In this document: in pieces, positions 12,541 through 23,357 of the stretch
How the letters are laid out: each line of letters begins with the position of its first letter
Position numbering within the stretch: the first letter of the stretch is position 1
From: Siphonodentalium dalli
Taxonomy: Eukaryota > Mollusca > Scaphopoda > Gadilida > Siphonodentaliidae
DNA: 64,000 bases
Assembly (NCBI GenBank): GCA_032622095.1
Contig: CP136065.1
Location: 215,676,151-215,740,150 of the forward strand
Direction: 5' to 3'
Position numbers and translations under genes: made by a program
Notes under the pieces: model-generated
Databases searched by the model: none
What the model was told of the DNA's origin: nothing
What the model saw: only the letters and a program-made list of their open reading frames with translations

Positions 12541-12905
12541 GCAGCTGCCTTATGTTAAAGGCACACAATCCGATTCAAGTGTCCCCATATCATCAAATTC
12601 CAACAACAACAACAACAACATTTCTTGAAATGCCGCTTCAGTTATCAGAATCGACTAATTGACAAAAAATAATGCTAACCACTGTCAACTACAGTATAAC
12701 ATTGCCCCAAAAGCATCAAAAAGTGTTATATATCAACATTTTGTTCCGAAGCAATTTGGTATCGAGAGTATGTGTCGGCATTCGTCGAATATTTGCCAGG
12801 CCTTAAATATACCAGGTGGTGAAAAATAACAGATTTCAAAAATCGATATCTGTTAACTCTGAGCTTTGATGGGTGGGTTCTTCGACTCGAATGAAATATT
12901 TTTCA
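12541..12905. repeat. Truncated copy of the TTAA-flanked W element
   Basis: It matches 26836-27240: TTAAAGGCACACAATCCGAT at the left, then a run of CAACAACAAC, then AATCGATATCTGTTAACTC and CTCTGAGCTTTGATGGG. The right TIR is missing; the copy stops near 12905 where a different tandem repeat begins. Confidence 0.55.
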
Positions 12906-13500
12906 CCCCTGAATATAAAAATAGCCGGTGTCCGTCCGTCCGTCGTACCGCCCATCCGTCCGCCCGTCCGTGTGTGCGTCCGGAAATGGTTTCCGGATGA
13001 TAACTTTAGTTTCGTTTATTAGATCAAAAGCAAATTTTATAGTTGACTTTATCAGACCAAAATACAGGTCAAGTTCGAATATGGGTTTGCTCGGCCCATT
13101 TTAGCGAGAGTTATGGCCCTTTTTTTTACTTAGAATATTGTAATTTTCTGGTTTCCGGATGATAACTTCAGTTTGTGTGATCATATCTTAACCAAATTTG
13201 GTATGTGAGTTTATCAGCACTATATACATATCAAGTTCAAGCCCATTTTTGCTAGACTTATGGTCCTGTTTCGACTTAGAATCCTGTCAATTTCTGGTTT
13301 CCGGATGATAACTTTAGTTTGTGTAATCATATCTGAATCAAATTTAGTATGATAGTTTATCAGCCGAAAATACAGGTCAGGTTCGAATATGGGTTTTCTC
13401 TGCCCATTTTTGTGAGAGTTATGGCCCTTTTACGACTTAGAATCCTGTCAATTTCTGGTTTCCGGATGATAACTTTAGTTTGTGTGATCATATCTGAATC
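12906..13500. repeat. Tandem repeat, 146-162 bp units
   Basis: A CCGTCCGTCCG-rich stretch at 12925-12980 leads into four units sharing GGTTTCCGGATGATAACTT. These motifs begin near 12990, 13152, 13298 and 13459, giving spacings of 162, 146 and 161 bp. Each unit also carries AGAGTTATGGCCCTTTT-like and GACTTAGAATCCTGTCAAT-like segments. A microsatellite-led repeat series resembles Helitron-type interiors, but I see no termini. Confidence 0.6.
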
Positions 13501-13554
13501 AAATTGATGCCCCAAATGAAGCCACTTTTTCGGAGGACACTGTGGCCGGACGGC

Positions 13555-13984
13555 CTTGTATTATATATTGACAAGAGCAATGAGCTGCATATATTCTCTT
13601 GTGAATGTATCATTATAAAGAACGGGACATCGCGAGTTGCATATATATATCTTCCTCATATTTCTGACTGTCCTCCGAAAAAATTGTGGGGGGGGTCTAT
13701 ATAATGACGAAATAACTGCATATATTGACTAATTGTTTACACATATTGGCAAGAGCAATGCACTGCTGATATTGGCGAAGTAACAGCATATATTGACGAA
13801 GTAACCTCATATATTAACTAACTAACCACATATATTGACTAACTAACTACATATATTGACTAACTAACTTCATATATTGACTAACTAACCTCATATATTG
13901 ACTAACTAACTACATATATTGACTAACTAACCACATATATTGACCAACTAACCACATATATTGACAAGAGCAATGAGCTGGATA
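13555..13984. repeat. 21-bp satellite, left block
   Basis: Units of the form CATATATTGACTAACTAACCA (21 bp) run from about 13740 to 13975. Related CATATATTGACAAGAGCAATG units lie at both edges (13560 and 13965). About 130 bp of unrelated sequence sits at 13590-13735. This is the left part of the large array at 14318-16410. Confidence 0.75.
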
Positions 13985-14317
13985 TACTGTAGACCAAGTC
14001 TTCTCGGTCCACAACAGTTGGGATATCGGTTGAGTTGATGCTGTTTCCGACAGAGTCCCGTCCCATTACTAGTCTATAACAGACTTTCATTTAAGAGACG
14101 TACTACATTTACATGTGGAGCCCCTGAATGTGATTAATCATCTGACATGTCCGCGATTAATCTGTCTTCAAATGCTATATAATTTACCGTGATACAAAAA
14201 GATAAAGTGATGATACAATCATTTAATATACTGTTTACATATATTTTATGATAGCGCGACAAATCAAAATTCTCCGGAAAACAAGGCTTTGTTCAGCGGA
14301 CCTCTGGTATGTTTGAT
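13985..14317. other. Unique spacer inside the satellite
   Basis: About 330 bp without the 21-bp unit separates the two array blocks. I see no coding or transposon signature, and the edges show no terminal repeat. Confidence 0.45.
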
Positions 14318-16410
14318 ATTATTGACTAACTAACAGCATATGCATGTATTGACAAATTAGTTGCATATAGTGGCAAAGTAGCTGCATATATTGTCTAAAT
14401 GACCACATATATTGACAAAGAAGCTGCATATATTGACTAACTAACCCAATTAATGGACGATGTAGCTGCATATATTGAAAAATTAGCTGAATATATTGAC
14501 AAATTAGCTGCATATAATCGCAAATGAGATACATATTATTGACTAACTAACCACATATATAGACAAATTAGCTGCATATGTTGACTAACTAACCACACAT
14601 ATTGACTAAGTAGCTGCATATATTGACTAACTAACCACATATATTGATTAAGTAGCTGCATATAATGACTAACTAACCACATATATTGATAAAGTAGCTG
14701 CATATATTGTCAACGCAATTTCATATTTTGACAAAGTAGATGTATATATTGACCAACTAACCGCATATATTGACTAAGTAGCTGCATATAATGACTAACT
14801 AACCACATATATTGACTAAGCAGCTGCATATAATGACTAACTAACCACATACATTGATAAAGTAGCTGCATATATTGTCAACGCAATTGCATATTTTGAC
14901 AAAGTAGATACATATATTGACCAACTAACCACATATATTGACTAAGTAGCTGCACATAATGACTAACTTACCATATATATTGATAACGTAGCTGCATATA
15001 TTGTCAACGCAATTGCATATTTTGACAAAGTGGATGTCTATATTGACCAACTAACCGCATATATTGACTAAGTAACTGCATATAATGACTAACTAACCAC
15101 ATATATTTATAACGTAGCTACATATAATTGAATAGCTGCATATATTGACAAGTTATCTGCATATATTGACAAATTAGCTGTATATAATGCCAAATGAGCT
15201 ACATATACTAACTAACCACATATATTGACAAATTAGCTGCATATATTGACTAACTAACCCCAAATTGACAAATTAGCTAAATATATTGACTAACTAAACA
15301 CACATATTAACTAAGTAGCTGCATATATTGACTAACTAACCACATATATTGACTAAGTAACTGCATATAATGACTAACTAACCACATATATTGATAAAGT
15401 AGCTGCATATATTGTCAAAGCAATTGCACATTTTGACAAAGTAGATACATATATTGACCAACTAACCACATATATTGACTAAGTAGCTGCACATAATGAC
15501 TAACTAACCACATATATTGATAACGTAGCTGCATATATTGTCAACGAAATTGCATATTTTGACAATGTAGATGTATATATTGACAAACGACCACATATAT
15601 TGACAAAAAAATGCATATATTGACTAACTAACAAAATTAGTCGACAAAGTTGCTGCATATATTGACTAACTAACCACATATGTTGATAACGTAGTTGCAT
15701 ATACTCGCAAAGTAGCTGCATATATTGACAAATTAGCTGCATATGTTGACACATTAGCTGCATATAATGGCAAATCAGCTACATATATTGACTAACCACA
15801 ATATTGACAAATTAGCTGCATATATCGACTAAGTAACTACAAATATTGACAAATTAACTGAATATATTGACTAACTAACCACATATATTGACTAAGTAGC
15901 TGCATATAATGACTAATTAACCACATATATTCATAAAGTAGTTGCATATATTGTCAAAGCAATTGCACATTTTGACAATGTAGATGTATATATTGACAAA
16001 CTAACAGAATATATTGACAAAGAAGTTGCATCTATTGACTAACTAACCAAATTAATGGACAAAGTAGCTGCATATATTGACTAACTAACCACATATATTG
16101 ATAACGTATCTGCATAGAATTGCAAAGTAGCTGCATATATTGACAAATTAGCTGCATATATTGACAAATTAGCTGCATATAATGGCAAAGGAGCTACACA
16201 TATTGACTAACTAACCACAAATATTGACAAATTAGCTGCATATAATTGCAAAGTAGCTGCATATATTGACTTAACTAACAATATATATTGACAAATTAGC
16301 TGCATATATTGACTAACTAACCTATTATATTGACAAAGTAGCTCCAAATACTAGTAATTGCAAAGAAGCTGCATCTATTGACAAACTAACCACATTTTGA
16401 TATATTAATC
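14318..16410. repeat. 21-bp satellite with higher-order structure, main block
   Basis: About 2.1 kb is built almost entirely from a 21-bp monomer with two main variants: one ending TGACTAACTAACCACATAT, the other TGACAAAGTAGCTGCATAT. A rarer TTGTCAACGCAATT variant falls near 14711, 14879, 15005, 15416, 15542 and 15955. From 14879 on the spacings are 126, 411, 126 and 413 bp, so a higher-order period of about 537 bp (126 plus 411) overlies the monomer. Because 21 bp is seven codons, a frame once open stays open, which explains the repetitive Met-Gln-Leu frames on the minus strand. Those frames are artefacts. Confidence 0.88.
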
Positions 16411-17690
16411 GGATATATATTACCTGAGAATCTTTTGAAATCCTATTATTGCATTTTCCTGATACATGATGTTTGTTTTTAAATATACCCTTAATTTTTC
16501 ACACAATTTCGGATAAAATAAAAAACAATTGTGCAAAACATATCACTATTTAAACGACATTTTTTGTCCAAATCCAAAGAAACACCTGAGAAATTGGGAA
16601 TAAAATGATGAGTATTATCTGTCAGGATGCATTCACATAATGGTAAATTTAATTTGCTTTATAAAATTGAACACTTTAAATGTCCGGTTTATAGGAGAAA
16701 ATATCATTATTTGGCAAAATTTGGTCCATTTCCATGACAACTGAATAAACCGCAACAGTGATCCGACAAAGAAGTCTGGATTAATTGTGCATGTCATAGA
16801 ACAAAATATTCAAAAAGTTAATTTGTGCCGCATTTCTTTCCAATAATGACATTTTTTTGTATTTTTCAATATCGTTTCCATGGTAATAGGTATTTCTCAG
16901 GGTATTGAGCTTTTTCGGCAGTTTTATCAAAATCAGATTGAAGCAAACGTAAGAAGCCATCATAATATGTATAAATTAATCCTGTAACCAATGTAGTATC
17001 TAATAAATGTTTCAATTCCAAAATTATCACATTTTTTGGAAAAATCATCATTTTTCACCTCAAAATGGCATTAAAACCCTCAGAACTTATATGTGATTCA
17101 TATTTACTACTTCAATAGTTGGAACATAGTTATCGTTGAAACAGGTTTTGAGACATCTATAACGGGTTGTCATAATACGCTTTGCTTCATAAAATTACAT
17201 GCTTTAAATGTCAGCTTTATTGAAAAAACATCATTATTTGACGAAATTTGGTCCGTTTCCATGACAACAGCTGAATAAACTGCAACAATGACACAACACA
17301 GAAGTCCGGATTAAAATTGCATGTCATAGAAAACAAATTTCAAAACGTTATATTGTGTCGCAAGGGTTATAGGACTTCATTTCTTTCCAATAAAGGCATT
17401 TTTTGTATTTTTTAATATCGTTTCCATGGTAACAGGTATTTCTCATGGTATTGTGCCTTTTTGGCAGTTTTATCCAGATTTATTTTAAGTACACATATGA
17501 TGCCATCATATTATGCATAAATTATTACTGTAACCAATGTAGTATCCAATAAATGCTCCAATTCCAAAATTATCGCATTTTTTACAAAAATCAACAATTT
17601 TCACCCCAAAATGGCAATAAAGACCCTTATAACCTACATCTGCATCTTATTTAATACTGGAATAGTTGGAACATGGTTATAATGGACAAA
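16411..17690. repeat. Family Y, two successive inverted modules
   Basis: The module with TCGTTTCCATGGTAA occurs twice in direct orientation here (about 16800-16990 and 17330-17535), each preceded by TGCATGTCATAGA. Both are inverted relative to 3553-3740 and 12246-12420. The second copy extends to CCAAAATGGCAATAAAG (near 17606). No gene is supported. Confidence 0.55.
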
Positions 17691-18486
17691 TAATCAACAA
17701 ATGATCTTCAACGTCTGTTCCTGTCCAAGAATGGGATTAAATTAGTTTGTACCATTTGCTGAAAAGGTTTTATCTCAAAATGTGTCTACATTGTTTACAT
17801 TCCGTTTCCATGGCAACGGCACCACTTTCACATTTTACAGCAGGGCGGAACATGAAGCCGACATCTTCTACTTTCATATGATATATAATTTTTCCGTGTG
17901 TAAAAAAAAAAATTAAAAAAAAAAAATCTGGTCAAGACCGCTCCTCTAAAAGGCGATGCAGGTTTTAAGCGTACACGAACCTGACAATAACATACTTTTC
18001 ACGCGATATTTCAGTAAAACATATTATATTGTATCTCTTGGGCCAGAGTATTCTGACTCAAAAATTCCTTCCTCTAAGTCACTCAATAGCTATCAGTAGC
18101 TTCCAAGAACCTACCCCCCCCCCCCCCGTCAATCATGTATATATATGCAGTCACTCACTTTGTCAAACTTAAAATAGTCCGCTGAATATGTATAAATGGT
18201 TTCCCATCAAATGTAAACAGGCATTCACGTTCCATAAGAAGACAAGACAACCCAAGGGTCAGTGTAAATGTACCATTCTATGATATCATGTGCTAATCAC
18301 GTCGACGAGACACGCTATTTCTATGTCACAATCCGTTGAACGCCGGCTGGCCGAGGCTGAGAGGGCGATTCGATGTATATTGAGTATATTTTCATTTTGT
18401 GACCACGATATAGCTAATGGTAAACAGGCATTTGGCGACCAAAATGCGAATATAAGCCGTTATATGAAGTGTATCTGACTCAATGG
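17691..18486. other. Gene-free stretch with homopolymers
   Basis: An A-rich tract at about 17902-17927 and a C16-type run at about 18113-18128 are the only features. A 62-codon frame at 18290-18478 is not recognisable. Confidence 0.45.
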
Positions 18487-18560
18487 GGCCACGAATTAGT
18501 ATTTCGTGTCCACGAATTAGTTATTTCGTGTCCACGAATTAGTTATTTCGTGGCCTCGAA
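18487..18560. repeat. Three tandem palindromic units
   Basis: CCACGAATTAGTTATTTCGTG-like units repeat with a period near 22 bp. Each unit is self-complementary (CACGAA ... TTCGTG), so the tract can form three small hairpins. It lies about 70 bp outside the left inverted repeat of the 18628-22385 element. Confidence 0.65.
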
Positions 18561-19231
18561 ATAGAAAACAAATTCCCCAGGTCCTAAACCAGTCACCGAT
18601 GTTAACTGAGATGGAAGTAATCACGCTGGTCATCCGTGTTATGTAACGAGGACCCGGATAAGTAACGACGGACGCGACTTCCATGTGAAGAAATTGTCTC
18701 GGGCTGGTCAAGAAAAACGGTGAGTAAATGCCTTTAAAATTAATCTACATATGTGTTAGTGTGCGTAGTGTTTTGGGACAATATTAGTCTAAATCGGTGC
18801 GAGCTAAATTGATGTCAACGTGTCCAAAATTAATGTATAAAGAGGACAGTTATCGCAAAATCCTGAAATTGCACGCAAATTGACCCAATATATAATGTTA
18901 TCACGTGCAAATCTGAACAATTCATGACGTTCAGGTATCGCCGGGACCCCTGTCATTGAAATATAAGCAACACAACCACCGCCAAGCAACCAGTTTCCAG
19001 CAATTCGAATATTTAGCATTATAAACGAGTAACGAGGACCCGTTATCCTGTAACGTTGGACGCGCTTTAGAAATCACATTGAGTAACCGCGGACGCGAAT
19101 ATTCCGACAAACAATTTATTTAGAAACATGAATGTTTTGAATGTATAAGGAATCACATGTTTATGTGTTTTACCATTATTTGTCGCATTGTTAACCATCT
19201 GTTTCGCAGAACATTTTAAACAGACGAAACG

Positions 19232-19549
19232 TTGTCAGGAGACTTGGGTGCTTCCTCTCACCATTCTGTTTCTCGTTGCACAACTAAGAGTGTATATGAA
19301 TGTTTTCTATCGATAGACACGTGGCTGGGTGGACTTCGGACCCTAGCCGTCGGCGAGATATTATCACTCAAGCTAATATGGGACCCTGATGCAAATTACA
19401 CGTGTGTGGATATCACTAACCCATGCCAGCAGGCATGTTGTGATACTGAAACAGTAAATTTGTTGTTGAACATTTCAGGCCTTATAGAATGTCCAAACCA
19501 TATAAGACTTGTTACGTTATCGATTTATTATAACCAGTGTGAGATTTGA
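19232..19549 (+). other. Unassigned 105-codon open frame upstream of the C2H2 ORF
   Basis: This open frame precedes the zinc-finger ORF in the same element and strand. It has several Cys residues (for example CQQACC) but no domain I recognise, and it stops about 70 bp before the proposed splice acceptor. It could be 5' leader sequence, intron or chance. I do not claim it as a gene. Confidence 0.15.
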
Positions 19550-19623
19550 GATATTAGATGGAAAATTCCAAGGAATCGCAAATGATATACAGTCTAACGC
19601 TTGCATTCTCTTATTCTACAGTA

Positions 19624-20469
19624 ATGGACGAGATAACAGCTACCCCATTCCGATGTTACACCTGCAAACTGACATTCACCACTTTGGCTGACACGGTTGA
19701 CCATGCCACCACATCACACCCGAACACGGAACTCAATCTCAACAATAAAACAGGAAAGTTTGTATATAAAAAAATAAGCCACTCAGGAATAATTCCATCG
19801 GACAACAGCAAAGAAATAATATTATCCAGCGACAATAACATCATTCACCGACATAAAAATGCCATAAAGAAAAGAAAAATTACAACGAACAAACAGGACC
19901 ATCAGTATGAAATAAATAACATCTACGACCATAAGACCACCAATAATAGCAGCACAAACAGCAACAACAACATCGACAACGTCATTCGCCATGCACACTG
20001 CAGCAGCTGCAACTCGGACAGTGCAGACACCACTAACATCAACCGTGGCAACAACGCCAGCCCTGATACAGAACTAGAGTCACTGGATTTCGACACATTC
20101 CGTATGCAGCTTGATAACGTAATACAAACATTATATCGCCGACTGAATGAGTGTGGACACACACAAATCTTTAACGTTTTTTGTCAACAAATAGCATGGG
20201 GAACATTTCCAACAAACAGCGTAGCATACAACCTTATACTTGACGTTGTCCGTTGGTTCCAGTTCTCCAATACATCTCAGATGAGATATCCGGATACATC
20301 ACTGAAATTCTGGCAGACTGGATATCGCCTTTTTCGTGGCAAATTTCTGAGGTTGGTGTCTGGGTGTAGGGGGTCTCGGTGCATTTTAGACAACCCTAAC
20401 GATAGAGGATCTGTATCACACACTTCTCGCAGAGAACATTATGGTGGTGGCCAGATATGTGAACCCTGA
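19624..20469 (+). CDS. C2H2 zinc-finger, Asn-rich ORF of the inverted-repeat element
   Basis: An ORF of 281 codons counted from ATG 19624. I prefer this start to the in-frame ATG at 19558 because a pyrimidine-rich TTCTCTTATTCTACAG ends at 19621 and looks like a 3' splice site three bases before it. Residues 11-32 form a classical C2H2 finger (C11-x2-C14-x12-H27-x4-H32). A lysine-rich stretch and an Asn/Ser/Thr-rich low-complexity region (about 95-125) follow. A compact hydrophobic block with several aromatics (about 155-250) then includes VVRWFQF, MRYPD and RLFRGKFLR. The block resembles, from memory only, uncharacterised multicopy proteins of marine invertebrates. The last ~35 residues are poorly structured and may be intronic read-through after a donor near 20350. 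A nucleic-acid-binding role is plausible from the finger; no function is assigned. Confidence 0.5.
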   Translation: MDEITATPFRCYTCKLTFTTLADTVDHATTSHPNTELNLNNKTGKFVYKKISHSGIIPSDNSKEIILSSDNNIIHRHKNAIKKRKITTNKQDHQYEINNIYDHKTTNNSSTNSNNNIDNVIRHAHCSSCNSDSADTTNINRGNNASPDTELESLDFDTFRMQLDNVIQTLYRRLNECGHTQIFNVFCQQIAWGTFPTNSVAYNLILDVVRWFQFSNTSQMRYPDTSLKFWQTGYRLFRGKFLRLVSGCRGSRCILDNPNDRGSVSHTSRREHYGGGQICEP

Positions 20470-20654
20470 ATTCGTCACTCGACCGGAAACGTTTATGACA
20501 AGATAGTTATACACGACATTGGCTTGTCTTTTATATGAGAAAGTGAATGTTGCCGTAATGGTTGCAGGTTTATACATTTCTTCCACATTCGTGGCACTGC
20601 TGGTTACCAGCACTAGAAGGCGGTGTCACCGGGAAGCTAGGCTGTCGTCGAATG

Positions 20655-21475
20655 CTGGCTGTTTCGGCACCTGGACGTTTCGGCACCTGGGGTTGCCGTT
20701 CGGCATCTGGACGTTTCGACACCTGCTAATTTTCGGACCAACGAAATTAAAGACTAAATTTGTTTTTTTTATTCTTTATTTCAATAAAATGTGATAAAAC
20801 ATGTACCATGGTAACAAAAACAAACACTGGATGGAATGAATGGTAACGATGGTGAACGTATAAAGTGCACAAGTCATACAAGGAACGAATACTGAACGGA
20901 ATAGCACTGTTAACACAACATGTTATGAACATGCATGTAGCAATGTCTCCAGTTGTGGATATACAAGCCGACAGAAGCTTTCAGGAAAAGAGCGTTCCAT
21001 GTTAGTCTATTCCTGATATGGTATAAATAAAGAGCGTTTATTTGACAACAGTATTTGTCAGAGCGAATAAATGAGTTTTCTTCTCTGTTTTTTTTGTATT
21101 CTTTTAATAATTATTGTCAATAATCTTGAACACGGCTTATGACCAGTGGAAAGCACAACCCTGAATCGGGTACCTCGGAAAACGCTGTCGAATGGCCTGC
21201 CACATTCCAGCCTCGATCGAAGTCTAAGACAAATCGATCGAGTCTGATGTTTGATGGTACATCGTTTGTCTGTGGTTCGGAGCATTGAATAGTAGTCATC
21301 TCGTCTGCTTGTCTCGGTGCAGTGGACGTCGATCTGAGAGAACCATGGGCGTTGGCCTCTAGAAAGGCCGAACAGTCCAAAAACCTGGGGCGAAACAACC
21401 AAGTGCCGAAAATTCAGGTGCCGAAACGTCCAGAAAACCAGGTGCCGAAACGTCCAGGTGCCGAAACGTCCTGCA
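20655..21475. mobile_element. Nested element with minisatellite inverted ends (GGTGCCGAAACGTC repeats)
   Basis: Bases about 20660-20735 carry tandem TTTCGGCACCTGGACG-type units, and bases about 21395-21473 carry the inverted GGTGCCGAAACGTCCA units. The interior has no recognisable gene. The overall plan matches 2641-3540: short tandem units of about 15-25 bp, each containing a CGAA core, inverted at the two ends. The 173-codon minus-strand frame at 21058-21579 runs through the right array and is artefactual. It lies inside the larger 18628-22385 element. Confidence 0.55.
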
Positions 21476-22385
21476 CCCCTGTCATCGACTTCCAGGAATT
21501 CGCCTTCAAAAGGCACTAACATTTCTCCGCCTGCAAATGAAAAATAGGAATTTATAAATAACAAGACGCGCCTTCTCATTCATGGCTATTGTTTATGTAT
21601 GGGGTGCAAATGGCAAATGTAATTTTGAGAACTTTTAGGAGTGTTTGGTTTGTTTCAAGGGGGTACAGTTGGAAATATCCAGGTCGACATGCATCACCCG
21701 CCCCAAAGGAGACGATAAGGACACGCCCCGGTGTGTTATAGTATAGTTCCCAATATGTTGTGCACAAATAAAATCTGATTATTAATTGGACATATCCTAA
21801 ATATTTTACCTTTATTGTTTTTCAAACATGACCATATATGCCCATGACATATCATGTGAAGGTAAATATTTCTGATGAAAAAAAAGACGCGTCCGTCGTT
21901 ACAAATTTTCGCGTCCAGTTACTTTCCCACAGAAAATTCAACGAGTCCTCGTTAATACCAAAGTTGCTGGAAACGCGAATAAAAGTCCATTTTACTTGCA
22001 TCTGTAGCAATCCTAAAATTTCTACGGTATGTTATATATGTGAACGGTACACACATCATCCGGCATGACAACATATATTAGAGAGGAGGTTTCGTATTTC
22101 TGAATTTTCATTAGTTATTTGAACATATTTTCTTCGATAAATCGAAACCTCATAGTTTAGTGTCACAAATGATGCTAAAATATCTAATCCAGCATGACAT
22201 AACAAGTTGTAATTGGAGAACCAACTATTGTTAACGATAATAATAGAACAAAATCGTCTGCTGAAACCGACAAGGTATTATAATAACGATCTGTGTGTAC
22301 CTACCTGAAGTCGTCGCTCGTGGAAATCATGAGGGACTAGTCGCGTCCGTCGTTACTTATCCGGGTCCTCGTTACACGGATGACC

Positions 22386-23357
22386 ATCGTGGTAATATTA
22401 GCCCAACTGATGACCATTTCAGTCCAAAAATTATTCAACTTTTGATCGGAAAGAGTGGTATTCACATTTGGCAAAAAATATTTTCATTTGGCAAAAGTTT
22501 TGGCAAGTGACTTTTTAATTCCTCAAGCAATTTGAAAAATACTGGTCAATCAATACCATTAATTTCAGAAAACTCTTACAACATAATTATATTAGTGGTG
22601 TTTTTATAAAGTTTAGTAAAAGTTAACACCTCTATTAAGATGCAATTAAGCTGGTAGCATCAGTACTGATGGTTGGAGGGATTACTAATCCTCCGGTGAT
22701 ATGCCATTCTTTAGGAGAAATCCTTCTACCATTGTATTGTTCGGTGATCGGCTTATTGTTGTATGATAAACCACAATAGAGATGCGAGTATAATTAATTA
22801 TTAACTAACTGCTTTTCTATCGATATCAAAAGTGGTTCTAACCGCGAATGTCGAAGCATAAGACTTAAGGTTGCAGAAAATGATACCATCGGGGATAGCA
22901 TTTGGCAATTGCTAAAATAATTTGGCAAGAAATATTTTCATTTGGCAAATTATTTGGCAAAAGTAAATTTCGGTCCAGCGCGGACCCTGATCATGGGTGT
23001 CAATATGGTATCATGTGTGTCGATATGGCGTTGTTGTTGGGTTCCTGGTTGTATACTTACCATATAAACTGTACGGGGTTGATTAGCCCGTGTCCCTTTA
23101 TATCTTCGATTTGTTTTTATTGAGTGTCAATAGTTTATTCGATAGTTTATATTTTCTTCCGGCCGTCAACTTTTCCTCTATCAAGGTATCAAACACTATA
23201 TACCTGTTCAAATGATGCCTCTTATGTCATCAGACATAAAGCGAATGCCAGATAACAAACATTGATTTCTGTGTCCGTACATATAAGAGAAGACATTTAT
23301 ATGAGTGGCTTAAATAATTATTCTTGCAGTCAGCTTGATAATCGCTTAGTGTGTCAC
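22386..23357. repeat. CATTTGGCAAA short repeats, otherwise gene-free
   Basis: TTTTCATTTGGCAAA-type units occur in two clusters in the same orientation, 22458-22506 and 22897-22965. They bracket about 390 bp of unrelated AT-rich DNA. No coding sequence is supported. Confidence 0.5.

Larger units (their letters stand above)
18628..22385. mobile_element. 3.76-kb inverted-repeat element with subterminal motifs and a C2H2 ORF
   Basis: Bases 18628-18679 and 22339-22385 are inverted copies of a ~47-52-bp sequence. In order it contains GGTCATCCGTG, TAACGAGGACCCGGATAAG and TAACGACGGACGCGAC. The two signature motifs recur just inside both ends in mirrored orientation: GTAACGAGGACCCG and TAACGTTGGACGCG near 19027-19062 plus GTAACCGCGGACGCG near 19083; on the right GCGTCCGTCGTTAC near 21888, CGCGTCCAGTTAC near 21909 and GAGTCCTCGTTA near 21943. 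Mirrored subterminal motif clusters are typical transposase-binding arrangements in DNA transposons. Its one long ORF is the zinc-finger protein at 19624-20469. I see no DDE transposase and no clear target duplication, so autonomy and superfamily are unknown. Confidence 0.55.

Noticed and set aside
12297-12662. His-rich and Asp/Met-rich frames
   Set aside because: Both are translations of a CAT-type microsatellite.
14319-16410. Met-Gln-Leu-rich open frames on the minus strand
   Set aside because: They arise because the 21-bp satellite unit is seven codons long; there is no start context, domain or non-repeat sequence.
13740-16410. CRISPR-like array
   Set aside because: Units are contiguous 21-bp monomers without unique spacers, in an intron-bearing eukaryotic genome.
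21058-21579. 173-codon minus-strand ORF
   Set aside because: It runs through the minisatellite end at 21395-21475 (repeated F-R-H-L) and has no domain.
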